From: Pontederia crassipes | Lineage: Eukaryota; Streptophyta; Magnoliopsida; Commelinales; Pontederiaceae | DNA: 64,000 bases | Assembly: GCA_030549335.1 (NCBI GenBank) | Contig: CM060187.1 | Coordinates: forward strand, 8,122,001-8,186,000 | Direction of reading: 5' to 3' | Part shown: positions 36,831 to 47,613 of the stretch, in pieces | How positions within the stretch are numbered: the first letter of the stretch is position 1 | Layout: each line of letters begins with the position of its first letter | Position numbers and translations under genes: made by a program | The notes under the pieces: model-generated | What the model saw: the letters and a program-made list of their open reading frames with translations, nothing else | Databases searched by the model: none | Told to the model about the DNA's origin: nothing

Positions 36831-38042
36831 AGGAATATTAATATGAATCTGCTTAAAAATATCAAGGAAAAGAGAAAATTCTTTATCGAGTTGCTCCTGA
36901 CTATATCTCTGGGGGTATGGCAGATTCCCTGGTTTTGTCGGAGTAGAAAATTTCTCAGCTTGCTTGTCTGCCTTCGGTGGTGGTAGTGTGGAACTGCTTC
37001 ATGTTGCTTTTCCAATGATTCTACCATTTCCTCTTCAACCACCGGTTCAGATTGAGGTTGTGGTTCTTGAATTTGCTTGCCACTTCTCAAGGTGATTGCC
37101 TTTGCGTCTTCTCGAGGGTTTTTTTTCTATGTCATTGGGGAGTGAACCTAGCTGATGACCTGCAATCATGTTAGCCAGTTGTCCTACTTGGTTTTCCAAA
37201 TTCTTGATGGACGCCTCAACATTATTAAACTTAGAATCAGAAACAGAAATAAATTTTGCAAGAATATCTTCTAAGTGTAGGTCGAGGTCTTTCTTCATTG
37301 CGTGATTGAAAACTAGGAGGAGCTATCCCCCTATTGTGTACCCAAGAGTAATTGGGTTGAACCTTTAAACCAAATCCATATTTATAGGGATCCTATTATC
37401 CCTGTAAGAATTGTTAGTAACATAATTCGCATTCTCAAATTGAATTGATGAAGAGATACCAGTTGGGCATTCGTGATTGGGGTGCCCTTCACCACAAAAA
37501 TCACACCTGATAATGTTATGAGCTGCTTTGACTGGAGCATTGTTTTTATTTACCAAGAGTTGTTCCACCTTTTTGTTGAGAGCTTCTACATGTTCAGAAA
37601 GATATGAAGAGTTGTCTTGTCGTGGTGCTTGATCTCTGTCATTTTGCCAATTATTGATAGCCAGATTTTCGATGATCGTGTAAATGTCTTTGGGTGACTT
37701 GTCCAACATCGAGCTACCTGTAGAAGTATCAATCTTATCCCTAACTTATAGAGTAGCACCATTATAAAAGTATTGGATTTGTTCATAAAATGACATGTGA
37801 TTATGTGGAATTCGGCTTATCAGCTCCTTAAACTGCTCCCAAGCTTCATACATTGTTTCTGCATCCTGTTGATAAAAAGACTTCACGTCAGCAATTAGTC
37901 TGGCTGCCTTTTGTGGAGGACAGTATTTATTATAAAATTTGTGCTTCATATCCTCCCAAGTGGTAATAGTTTCAGGAGGTAATGTAGTCAACCAAGTCGA
38001 AGCTCGACCCCCGAGAGAAAAAGAAAATAAACGTAGCCTCAT
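36785..38042 (-). pseudogene. Athila gag (broken)
   Basis: The minus-strand frame from 38042 has the retrotransposon gag core (LGGRASTWLTTLPPETITTW, KHKFYNKYCPP, EAWEQFKELISRIPHN). A zinc knuckle (CDFCGEGHPNHEC) lies near 37465-37510, followed by a predicted helical stretch (VEASIKNLENQVGQLANMI). Stops and frameshifts divide it into at least five pieces. Confidence 0.87.
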
Positions 38043-38594
38043 GGCATCAGCAGTAACATCATGAAATTTAAAGGTGGCACATAATTGTAAAAAATTTCGA
38101 ATGTGACCAAATTAAGGGGTCTTTATCTTTGTTACCACTAAATTGATCATTTTGTACCATTTGAAGGGTACCATGTTGGATCTAAAAATTGGTTAGCAGC
38201 TACATCAGGCAGAATAATGCTATTTGGCCCATCGTGAATTTGACCCAACATATAGTCTCACATCGTTCTATATGGCGGTGGCTAATTCAAATTGAGGTTC
38301 GGATTAAGATTCACATTGAGCTCTTGATTTTGACGTTGATCTGCCATTTCTTCACTCTTTTGAATTTTTCTAGACTGTCGCAATGATTTTTTAATTTCTG
38401 GATCGAAAAGCAAAGGTCCTTTCAAGCTTCTGGTATTATAACGCCTTACTTCAGAGGGAAGCTCGTTGGAAGAATCTAGGACGTGACCTGTTCGAAATTT
38501 TCAATTCCATACACGATCACAAAGAAAAATAGAAAAAGTAGTAAAACTAAAAATTAACTAATAAAGTAAGAAGAGTTAAAATCTAAACTAGTTT

Positions 38595-38612
38595 CCGACA
38601 ACGGCACCAAAA
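38595..38612 (-). other. Athila primer-binding site
   Basis: On the minus strand TTTTGGTGCCGTTGTCGG lies three bases inside the 5' LTR. It resembles the tRNA-Asp-type primer site usual in Athila/Tat elements, with two substitutions from the common form. It fixes the orientation as minus. Confidence 0.85.
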
Positions 38613-38615
38613 ACT

Positions 38616-40445
38616 TGATGCGTGCAAAATAAGCGCAAATATACTAGATCATATCAAGAAATAAAGTGTGAATAAGAGTGTAGAACCCACGAGGACTAGA
38701 AATTAATAATCTCCTTCTCTAAAAGTTATTGTAAAAGAAAATCGAGGAATTAAATCTCAAATTATCAATTAAGATAAGAAAGTAAGAAAACAAATGAAAA
38801 TGGTGCCCAGCAGTGGAAAAATCAATAATAATAATGAGTTAGGATTCAACTTCATATCCCCCTATTATCTCTCAATTAATCAATAAATCACCAATTAAAC
38901 TTCTAATGGAAAATAGTTGCTCATCAATATTGATCTAAAAAACTTGAGAATCAAACTAATCCGATAAAAATGCCATTAAGGCCGTTGAAACCTCAATAAT
39001 CCATAATTTTACTTTGAATCGGAATGCATTAAGATGCAACTTATAAACATAAATATAATGCTAAAAAACTTGAGGAACTAATTGTCTCATATTAAAATAA
39101 GATTATGATTTCTGAAAAACTCAATACACAATAATCCAATTTTAATTGAGATGCATTAAGCACGAAAGAGAATCGTTAAATATAAAAGACTCAAAATCTC
39201 GAGAACCTAACTATTCTAATCAAGATTAAGTCCAACCAGATGAAAACTCAATCAAATTGCACATAACCATGATAAGGATGCATATAGTACAAATCCTTTC
39301 AGATCCACAATGAATAACAATCAAGTCCGAAATATAGCGATTAGAAATCCCAATTTAACACCCGGCCCAGGTTATCCAGAACTCAGCACGGGTCTGTAAA
39401 ATAAAAGTAATTTCGGACGAGAAAATACGCTGACCCGGCCCGGGATCTCTAGAACTCAGCTCGGATCAGATAGAAGAAGTAAGTAACTCGGGTTCTGATA
39501 AACTCGACCCAAGTACAAACAACTTGGTTTGGGGCTCTGCAAAAAAGAACAAACAACGATTCAATCCGAGTCAAGAACGCGGCCCGAGTTTAGAGATACT
39601 CGGTTCGTGTTTTGTGATTGTAGAATTCGTGAATCAAGTAGAACTTCGGAAGAAAATTTAACGGCTAATCATGCAAAAACTTGTAGAATAACACAACATG
39701 AAGATCACATGATCTTCCAACATTAACTATGCACAAATTGCAATTTAACAGAAGTCTAATATCCAAATAAATTGAGAGATAAACAAGATTCAACTCAGTT
39801 TTTCCCTAACTATAAAACTACTTTATACAAAATTGTTTTGACATCAAATCAATAATGATAAACATGAAATTCTTCAGAAGTATTACTAAAGTTTACTTCC
39901 AGGAGTCAGGTGATGCCTTTGTCATGAGTCTCGGCCGTGTGGTTGTCTCAGGAGAACGCTGGAAAGACTCCAAGTTGCCTAAGAATTCAGCAATGCAGAA
40001 ACTTCTCTTGGAAATCGAATGGCTAGGACACAAGAATTCACGAGTAATGGATGCGGACAAAACCTCCAAACCATAGTATTTATAGGGGAGAACGTCCCTC
40101 TAGGGTTGCACGTCATTTTAAGATATTATCTTCGTGTCCAACAAGGTGAAAATCTGAACCGTCTGATAATATACGTCTGATAAGCCAACCGGCCGGGGTT
40201 ACCAGGTACCCGGCTCGAGTTCGTTTGTCGCGCAAAGTTCGACTCGGATTTGGTCTCACGATCGGCCCGGCCCGGGTGTGATGATGACTTGGCCCGGGTT
40301 CTTCTTCAGGATAGTGTTCACGACATTTTATGCTCTAATTTCCGTGCTCTTTCGAGACAACCACTCTACACCTCCAACTTGTTACTCTTGAGATCAAAAT
40401 AAAACAAAAGTTGGTAGCTTTTGACTCTAACAAATTTTAGAAAAT
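38616..40445 (-). repeat. Athila LTR, truncated (5' LTR of the element)
   Basis: A direct repeat of 27823-29701, starting TGATGCGTGC and following it until GATTTTAGAAAAT-like sequence near 40445. The last 90 bp or so of the LTR is missing. The sequence then changes through about 10 bp of filler into the right LTR of the surrounding palindrome. Confidence 0.9.
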
Positions 40446-40455
40446 CACAGATAGG

Positions 40456-41094
40456 CAACAACGGTCATATTGATCGGTCGACCGGCCCATCACTACGGTC
40501 GACCGACCACATAATCAATGAATCGACTATTATTTTGAGGAGAAAATTGTGAAAGATTTTTTGAACGAATTTTCACCTCTAGGAGCTTATAAAAGGAGTG
40601 TCACAACCTGAAGAAAAATCATCTAAGCAAGCAAGAATATCCTAGAGGTCCTTTCAAGTTATTGAGCCCAAAGTTACAATTTCTTCCTTTTTCTTCTCTA
40701 AGCTTTGAATGTGAGAAAATTTTTGTAAAAGACGAAAATTAGAGGGATCATTTCTTTCTGATCTAGTGAGATTGAGAGCTCATTGTAAAAGAGGTGTGCC
40801 TTGCCTCTTGAGCGAAGAAGGTGTGTGGTGTAAAGAGGGTTGTTTTGTCCCTACAAGAAAAGAAAAAGATAGTGGATCTTCGGCGGTCTCTGAGGTTGAG
40901 AAGTCGAAGCGGGACGTAAGCCAAAGAGTTGAGACCGAACCTCGTCAACATATCGTGTCTTTGCGTTTGTTCTTTATCTTTCACTTACGCCTTATCATAA
41001 TTTGCTTGATCGAATTTATTGATTTTCCGAATGTGATTTTGCGAAAAGATTTTTATACATTAATTCACCCCCTCTTAGTGCTTTCGATCCTACA
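40456..41094 (+). repeat. Right LTR of the palindromic element, remaining 639 bp
   Basis: From CAACGGTCATATTG onward this matches the left LTR in inverted orientation, ending GATCCTACA at 41094. About 267 bp of the LTR (equivalent to 22506-22772) is missing between the two pieces of the right LTR. Confidence 0.87.
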
Positions 41095-43010
41095 CATACA
41101 TGGACTCAAGTGTCATCTCTTACTTTTGTTCATATACATGAATGCAAAGTGCAAAAGTTTCTCAATTAAAGTTTGCAAAAGTCATACATGATGACATATT
41201 ATAAGATACTATATGAAATTATTTGTCATCACAAAATCATAATTATGCATGTTATTAACTATTTTATGGGTCTTATATGTCATAATATGATTGCATACCA
41301 TAATACATAAACGTTCATAACATAGAGCACAAAACATTTATAACATAACATACGTTCATCATAACACCAATACTAATATCATCATTTATGATATGCATCA
41401 TGTCATTTTTCTTACGTTCTCATGTAACATTTTAGGGGAATTGTTTTATAACTTTATTAGCATTACTTAATTAGATATAATCTTTATCTTCTTTCTTTCT
41501 TTCTTTCATTTATTAGCATTCTTAATATTTCATATGAGTTATTTTATAATTCTTTGACATTCTTTTATATTTCTTTCTTTGATCATTATCATATAATACA
41601 TTCAAAGTACATTATGACTTCATTTTCACTAATTTTATTGTATGGAGTTTTTCATATTTCATCTTAGTTAATTGAATACACATTGACTACTTAGGCATTG
41701 AGAGAGTATGCTTCTGAAAAATATTAAATAACCTATGGATGATGACATTATTTTTTAAAAAAAGTCTTCATCACCATAGGGTTAAAAGTAATATTTCCTA
41801 TCTTTATCTTCAATGATATCTTAGATATTTTCAATTGACTGCTTTATTATGATATCGATACATAAAATATTTGTCTAATATAATTTTTATATTTTATGCT
41901 AATTATGATTGAACATGACAATTTGATATGTAGGTGATAACATTACATCAACCATAGTTCGACACTAATAATAAATTTAAAATATAAACATTTATAATAA
42001 TTAACTAGTTACATGTCATTAGACCTCTAATTAAATGATTCACATAAACGTCATTGTATAACATTTGTACTTCAGTAAATATATTTTTAAAAACCAATCA
42101 TATATATTGTTCACGGTCGTGAAACTAAGTTCCATACTTGTGAACATGCTTTTCAAGGTTGTGAAATTTCTTATCACAGTAACTTTCACAAGTGTGACTA
42201 AAATAATTTGTTTTTTCTATTTCGTTTTTCAAATCGAGTATTAAGTCGATATTTTCAGAAACAAGTTTGTGAAATTGCTTGTTGCGATATTTTCTTCTCC
42301 TTTATTGCTGCATTAAGTCGACGAGTCTCTCTTTAACCATGCCAAACACATGCATTTCTCCCATCATCATGATAGTCTAATTAATCAGATGATTACAAAT
42401 AAAAAATATGAGCCAACACCAGGTTGTCAAGATCAAGATTTTGCATAAGATCGAAAGACAATCATAAGATATAAGATCGTGAGATCGGATCCATGATCGT
42501 AAAATCATACTAATTAATAGAATAATATATTTTAAAAGATAATAAATATTTTTTTATAAATTTATCACACTCAAGTTTTAAATTACATCTCATTAAGTTG
42601 TATTTTTGCCCATTCTCAAGTCAAATTATTCAAAACATAATAAAAAACAAAAGAATATAGATTAAATATAATCTAAATTAATTATTATGATGAATATATT
42701 TTTCATTAGTATTTAAATTATTATATTAATCATATAAAATCTTATATGACCAGATAAAAATCTTGACAACAATCACAAAAATGCTCTTGTGAAACATATT
42801 TTAACAATTAAGTTGAATTTACTACCTCTCACCCAACTGTTGTTACAATTTCTGAATGTAATGTGAGATAATTATCCTAATCTTTTCTATACAAATTTTA
42901 ATACACAAATCTATTAATAATTCAATTTAAAATGAGAATATAAAAATCAAATGATGGCACAAAAACATTTCAAAACTAATCAGCCCATATGATCCATAGA
43001 AATCCATTTA
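41095..43010. other. AT-rich intergenic DNA upstream of the ankyrin gene
   Basis: No gene is seen. The first 300 bp has CATAA/ACATA-rich sequence similar in style to the AT-rich leader at 55250-56100, and a short (TTTC)n run lies near 41490-41510. Around 42090-42320, TGTGAA/TTCACA words recur. The distal 60 bp carries AGCCCATA and AGCCCAAT (inverted TGGGCT elements) close to the gene. Confidence 0.55.
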
Positions 43011-43020
43011 GATTTAGTTA

Positions 43021-43048
43021 AGCCCAATTCTACGCCGTAATTTATAAG
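43021..43048 (+). promoter_or_regulatory. Putative core promoter of the ankyrin-repeat gene
   Basis: A TATA-like AATTTATAAGG at 43039-43049 lies just downstream of AAGCCCAA (reverse TTGGGCTT, a site II-type element common in plant housekeeping promoters) at 43019-43026. The following 170 bp turns GC-rich and CT-rich, as plant 5' leaders do. The start of transcription is inferred, not seen. Confidence 0.45.
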
Positions 43049-43268
43049 GTGAGGTCCAAAACGATCTACCAGTGGCGGCGAACGAGGACGTGGAGAGAGA
43101 GAGAGACGATTTCTAGGGTTTCTCGAAAGATTCTTCCCGCCGGCGCCCAAATTTGTTTGCCTTCATGTTCTCCCCCAAACCCCTTGCAATCGCTTCCGAC
43201 GCCCCCGTAATTTGATCCCTTTTTCTCTACCAGAATCGATTTCTTCTCCAATTCGCAGTTCGATCGAT

Positions 43269-43394
43269 ATGGTTCTCGCCTCGCCTCCCGCACTCGCTGT
43301 TCCGAACTCGGCGCTCGGCAACCGCCGCGTCATCGGCCCCGGATTGAATCAGTTCGCGCCAGTGTGCATGGGGAATCACTCTGCCCTCCGCTAA
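43269..43394 (+). other. Upstream open frame in the leader of the ankyrin-repeat gene
   Basis: A 41-codon frame, MVLASPPALAVPNSALGN onward, ends before the main start at 43654. An in-frame ATG at 43212 would lengthen it to 60 codons. If the leader is unspliced it would act as an upstream frame. It may instead be a leader exon that is spliced out. No similarity was recognised. Confidence 0.3.
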
Positions 43395-43653
43395 ATTTTC
43401 TATCCTTTCTTCTGATCTTGCATTCTTTGTTGATATTTCGGGTCGCCTAAATATTATGTAAGACCCTCGATCTTGCTCTTGGATTGGATCCTTTATTATA
43501 CAAATCTTGCATCGAGTTCTTGTATTATTTTCTCTTCTTGCGGAAAAAAACTTTTTTTTTTATCTTGGGGCGTCGGATTTGGGGCCACTCGTCGAGAAGT
43601 CGATTGCTTTGGCTTGGATTGGTGCCTAGTGTTTCTTGTGCTGGGGGAAGGGC

Positions 43654-46600
43654 ATGGGATTTGAAGAGCAGGCGCTTCCTGGGAGCCAGATATTGAGAAA
43701 GCGAAGCTTTAAGCGCAATTCGAAGGAGAGGGATGATAGAGGCTGGACGCTGCTTCATATCGGTGCCAGGAAAGGTGACCTCAAGGAGGTTGGTTTTCCT
43801 TGACTTGGTTTCCCTTCTTCTTTTATTGTCAATATTCGTGGTTAAAGTTGCTTTATTTTTGTCCAAAGTCTTAATGGTTCAATAGGATATGTTCGTGCAT
43901 CCTACTTGTTCGACTATTTTGATAAACAGACTAAAAAAATTGCTTTGTTTCTTGTGTTATTGCTGTTCAGAATAGAGCATGTAATACTTTTCAGTCTCAT
44001 TGATAGGTTCCTTGTCCAACTAGGATCCAATAGACTCCTAGAAGATTGCTCTAAAATTATATTCTCATATATGATTAAAATAGTTCCAAGGCGCCCTATT
44101 TATATTAGTAGAACTAGAAATAAAAGAAAAAGAGTGCTAATCAAACTAGGAAGTAAATAGCTAATCTTAATAAAAAATTAATTATTCCTACTAATATTCG
44201 GAACTAGGTTCCTATCATTCTCGGCCTCTTCAAAATAGCCTTGTCCTCAAGGCTATGCAGAAACATGCGAGAGAACTTTTCCTTTCGATGCTTAATCGGA
44301 TGATGCTGATTGATAACTTGATTAAAATAAAGATCCTTCTTCAAAACCTAGCTTTGGCTAGGCATTAGTAGCTTTGGAACAAGCTTGCATCGGCTAAAGA
44401 AAGAGAATTCGAAATTGGTCAAATTATTTTTTCACGAATAAATTTTTCTTTGGACATTGAAGCCTTCGACATTCTTTAAGGTTGAATCAACTGTCATATG
44501 TGTGAATGAGTTCTTATTAGTATCTTCACAAATCGATAACTTTCCAACAATGATGCCTTTCGTAGTATATTTTCAAAAGATGATTGCTCGTTTGACAGTT
44601 GAATTATAGATGTCTCATCTTTGAAAGATTTCTTAGTAGATGAATTTGAAGGTTGAACTTCAACTGAATTGTCTTCAATATCTTATCTTTTCTTGTTGAG
44701 ATAAAGTTTTAGTAAAGATTTCTAAAGAAAAATATTATTACACTCGTGTTTTTGAATAATTTGTTCAAGTGTGGGCTTGATCTATGTCTCTCTTCATTTA
44801 AATGTTCTTCTTCCCATCGGGCAAAAGAAATAGAAGCAACTATAGTAATGGGTCGTCGAGCTTTCACTTCCCGTCAAAATCGAAAAGAAGTCCTTCAACA
44901 AAAGTTTTCACCAATCGGCATTCGTTCCAATTTGTAATATGAGTTGATAATAATTCAAAACGAGTCTGATACTCCCTGGCTGTACTTATTGTTGAATATT
45001 TGCTAGATCTTGATCTTGATTTTCATCATTGAATACTTGTAAAATTCGTTGAAATCATTTTTCAATTCAAGTAAGACGATCGGCGTTAAAATTTCTGAAG
45101 TTGATAAATCCTGTGAAGCCATAGAATTTCCTGCACATTTCAAATATTAGATTATGGATATAAACTATTAATAAGTTATGATAGAGGTTGGTTGATAGTA
45201 GTCAGCAGCAGGGATGACGATGTAGTGGTAGCAGTGGAAGACGAAGATAACTAGGTTATTGGTCCAACCATAAAACCCGATATACCAATTGATAGGTTCC
45301 TAGTCCGACTAGGATCTTAATAAACCTCCTAGACCACTTCGAGGTGGTCAAGTCTTCAAGATACTTGCTCTAAGCAATTATCAAAGAAGATTATATTCTC
45401 ATATATGATTAAAAAGAGTTCTAAGAGGGCCCTATTTATAAGGTAAATCCAAACAAGTCCTAGTAGAACTAGAAATAAAAGAAAAAGAGTGCTAATCAAA
45501 CTAGGAAGTAAATAGCTAATCCTAATCAAAAGAAATTTAATTATTTCTACTAATATTAGGAACTAGGTTCCTATCACTCATTCATCATCAACTTGTATGG
45601 AGTTTCGGGAAACTATCAATTATTAGCTCTTGCAATTTGCACTCCACCTGAGGTTTTGGCAGCACAATTACTTCTCCTTTTTATTTTTGAGAGAGGACAT
45701 TGGATGACTAGCAAGATGATAGTCATCCAGAATTTTTCATTGTAACTGAAAGATGAGCTTGCAGAGTCTTTGAGAAGAGGTAAGACATGCAACAGTTGAT
45801 CGACCAAAGCCCAGCTACAGCTGAGCCACCTATTTCAAGAAGTAGTCGTCAACATGATAAATACTATTATGCGCGAAGCATAATTGCTATTTTATATGAA
45901 AAATGCTATTGGCCCTGTTGTGCTTTTCACTTCAGACGATATGCTCACAGTCCATGTCTCAATTCTCATGTAGCTTCTGAAGTTTAAACTTCAAAAGTAA
46001 CAAATATTTGGTATCTGATTTTAAGGTGTTCTTTTTTTGCTTTGAAGATTGTAGCTTGAATGACTTATTTTATCTACCATTATTAAGGCATGGCTAAGAT
46101 ATTACTTATTTTTGTTACTAAAATTGCATGTGCTATGTACATGAAAAGGTTTATGCCAGGGGGAATGTTGGCAATGCTGTATTTTTTGTATTATTTCATA
46201 TGATTGTTTTTAATTCATAGTAAATGTGCTATTAAAACATTGCTAGGAAGTAAGAACATTGCTGCCTAGCCATTAAGGCAAAAAAAGATACCTTACTGAC
46301 CTTAAACAAGATACCCCTGAAAAAAACTGACATCAACTTTCCTTTTCTTATCTACATACAAAAAAAATACATTTGCTGAAGGAAAACTCATCTATTTGAC
46401 ACCACTGTAAGTTTTCTGGCATTAATTTATACTATTGTATGTAATAGATAGTCTAAATCCCCTATCTTAGCTATTGCCACAGCATTTTGAAGATTTCAGG
46501 TTTCATATTTGGTTTCAATTGTCTTTTTATATTCTTTATATTTGTGGCTTTTGTAGTTATTTGGTTATGTTCACTTTTTTATCATAGGATCACATTAATT

Positions 46601-47343
46601 GTTGTTCCTTTAGTTGGTTTGATCTTCCAATCTGCTTGAAAACTATTTGTGAACTCTAATTTATCAGTGGACTCTAATTTACGTTTGCAGGTGAGGCGAC
46701 TTTTGGACAAAGGGAATGATGTGAATGTGCCTGCATTGGGGCCCAAAGCTCTAGGTGCGACTCCTCTTCATCTTGCTGCTCAAGGTGGACATCTCAGGGT
46801 CATGGATGAACTACTTGAGAGAGGTGCAAATATTGATGCTAGAACAAAGGGGGCTTGTGGCTGTAAGTTCCACTTTTGATTAGAACAGCTCCATTAATTC
46901 TGGACAGTAATCTTTTTTATGTTTTTTTAATCTCCAGTGTTGCAACTTTTAGGCTAGAAATAGATATTTAATTCATTGACTGATCTATTGAGCTGTCTTT
47001 TAACACTTTTTTCACAAAAGTGCATCTGCCACGCCCTTGCTGCCAATATCATATCTCGTGTACGTCTTTAGAAGTGTTATCCAACTTCATATTATGCTTT
47101 TCGTGGGAGTTGATCATTACGTTTGATGAATCAGGGACTCCTCTCCACATTGCTGCCAAGGAAAGAAACAAGAAAGCTGTCAAGTTCCTCATTGAGAACG
47201 GTGCATTCTTGCCGCCGGACATTAATGATTGTAGGTTCAATCCCCCGCTTCATTACTGCCCCGGCCTTGAATGGGCTTATGAGATCAAGCACCTACAAGA
47301 TCGCCTCTCCAGTAGTGAAACTTCTTACAGTTCCGAGAGCTAA
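43654..47343 (+). CDS. Phytochrome-interacting ankyrin-repeat protein (PIA1/PIA2-like), three exons
   Basis: Three exons (43654-43788, 46691-46862, 47135-47343) join into 171 codons plus stop. Introns are GT..AG: intron 1 sits between codons, and intron 2 splits a Trp codon (T at the end of exon 2, GG at the start of exon 3), restoring CGWTPLHIAA. A basic N-terminus (residues 1-27) leads into three ankyrin repeats: DDRGWTLLHIGARKGDLKEV, ATPLHLAAQGGHLRVMDELL and WTPLHIAAKERNKKAVKFLI. A conserved C-terminus with NPPLHYCPGLEWAYE and a Ser-rich tail follows. Length and tail match the Arabidopsis PIA1/PIA2 proteins, small ankyrin proteins reported to bind phytochrome and affect light responses. 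That role here is inferred from family. Intron 1 (2.9 kb) contains a transposon (44001-45577). An ATG at 46649 is not used, because it lies in the intron before the TTTGCAG acceptor. Confidence 0.88.
44001..44217 (-). repeat. Short LTR of the intronic gypsy element (217 bp)
   Basis: Direct repeat of 45290-45577 with two internal gaps relative to it: the CTAGACCACTTCGAGGTGG region and part of the AAGGTAAATCCAAACAAG region are missing. Ends are TGATAGG and CCTATCA. Confidence 0.88.
45290..45577 (-). repeat. Full-size LTR of the intronic gypsy element (288 bp)
   Basis: Ends TGATAGG and CCTATCA. It carries a CCTATTTATAAGG box (TATA-like) near 45429-45442, which on the minus strand reads CCTTATAAATAGG, so this is the element's own promoter region. 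Confidence 0.88.
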
Positions 47344-47607
47344 GCTTTGCTTGCTTAGCAACATGGACCGTGAAGCACGCTACTTGATCTACAGGGTGAA
47401 ATAATTGTCAAAAGGTGAAAATGATGGCTTTGTGCTTTTTATCATGTCTGTTCATGAACATCGGTAGTGAGGTCATACATTGTGTATTAACTACATGACA
47501 TTATTGGTTGTGTGATTGTCTGTAATAGAGTTCGTGTGGTTTGTACAAACCATAAGAACTAAGAATGGTTTTTCGCATTTTGTTTGATGCTGGTTGTTTT
47601 TAGCTGT

Positions 47608-47613
47608 AATAAA
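47608..47613 (+). terminator. Putative polyadenylation signal of the ankyrin gene
   Basis: AATAAA 265 bases after the stop codon, within GTAATAAAATAATTT. A second AATAAA-type word follows at about 47641. Either could be used. Confidence 0.45.

Larger units (their letters stand above)
27823..40445 (-). mobile_element. Athila-type Ty3/gypsy retrotransposon nested in the palindrome
   Basis: A 12.6 kb element on the minus strand with LTRs beginning TGATGCGTGC (27823 and 38616). The left LTR ends TGCATCA at 29701, while the right one is truncated at about 40445. The order from the 5' LTR (right) is primer site TTTTGGTGCCGTTGTCGG, gag with a CCHC knuckle, protease, reverse transcriptase, RNase H, integrase, a motif-rich spacer, an ATHILA ORF1-like frame, then the polypurine tract AGCTTGGGGGAATT. 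Length, primer site and purine tract fit the Athila lineage. Target duplication cannot be checked because the right junction has been deleted. All genes carry stops or frameshifts. Confidence 0.9.
21844..41094. mobile_element. Giant inverted repeat of a non-autonomous LTR element, split by an Athila insertion
   Basis: The left half (21844-24936) is an LTR plus internal sequence on the minus strand. The right half (25223-27822 plus 40456-41094) is the same sequence on the plus strand. A loop of about 290 bp separates them. Each arm ends in an LTR that reads TGTTGAATC...GATCCTACA outward, preceded by a purine tract (AAAAAGAGGGAGAT, AAAAAAGGGGAGAT). Arm similarity is clear throughout, but the left arm lacks about 440 bp present at 27190-27635. 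Neither half has a 5' LTR or primer site, and the outer flanks (GATAT, CATAC) do not form a convincing target duplication. The right LTR is interrupted at its 57th base by the Athila element. Confidence 0.85.
44001..45577 (-). mobile_element. Internally deleted gypsy element in intron 1 of the ankyrin gene
   Basis: Direct LTRs 44001-44217 and 45290-45577 begin TGATAGGTTCC and end TTCCTATCA. They are flanked by a perfect CTCAT duplication (43996-44000 and 45578-45582). On the minus strand, TTGGTATATCGGG next to the 5' LTR (right) is a decayed tRNA-Met primer site, and GAAGAGGCCGAGAA before the 3' LTR is the polypurine tract. The interior (1.07 kb) holds only a degenerate gag fragment (44870-45125, with MASQDLSTSEILTPIV at its start and GEVKARRPITIVASISFAR-like words in shifted frames). 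No pol remains. It is antisense to the host gene. Confidence 0.88.

Noticed and set aside
21844-41094. Treating the two outer LTRs as the ends of a single ordinary 19 kb retrotransposon
   Set aside because: The LTRs are in inverted, not direct, orientation and the internal arms are inverted copies of each other.
43525-43866. A 113-codon minus-strand frame across exon 1 of the ankyrin gene
   Set aside because: It is antisense to the exon and intron start and resembles no protein.
46649-46879. Starting the ankyrin protein at the ATG at 46649
   Set aside because: That ATG lies upstream of a good TTTGCAG acceptor, and the translation before the acceptor is unrelated to the family. Exon 1 at 43654 supplies the first ankyrin repeat.
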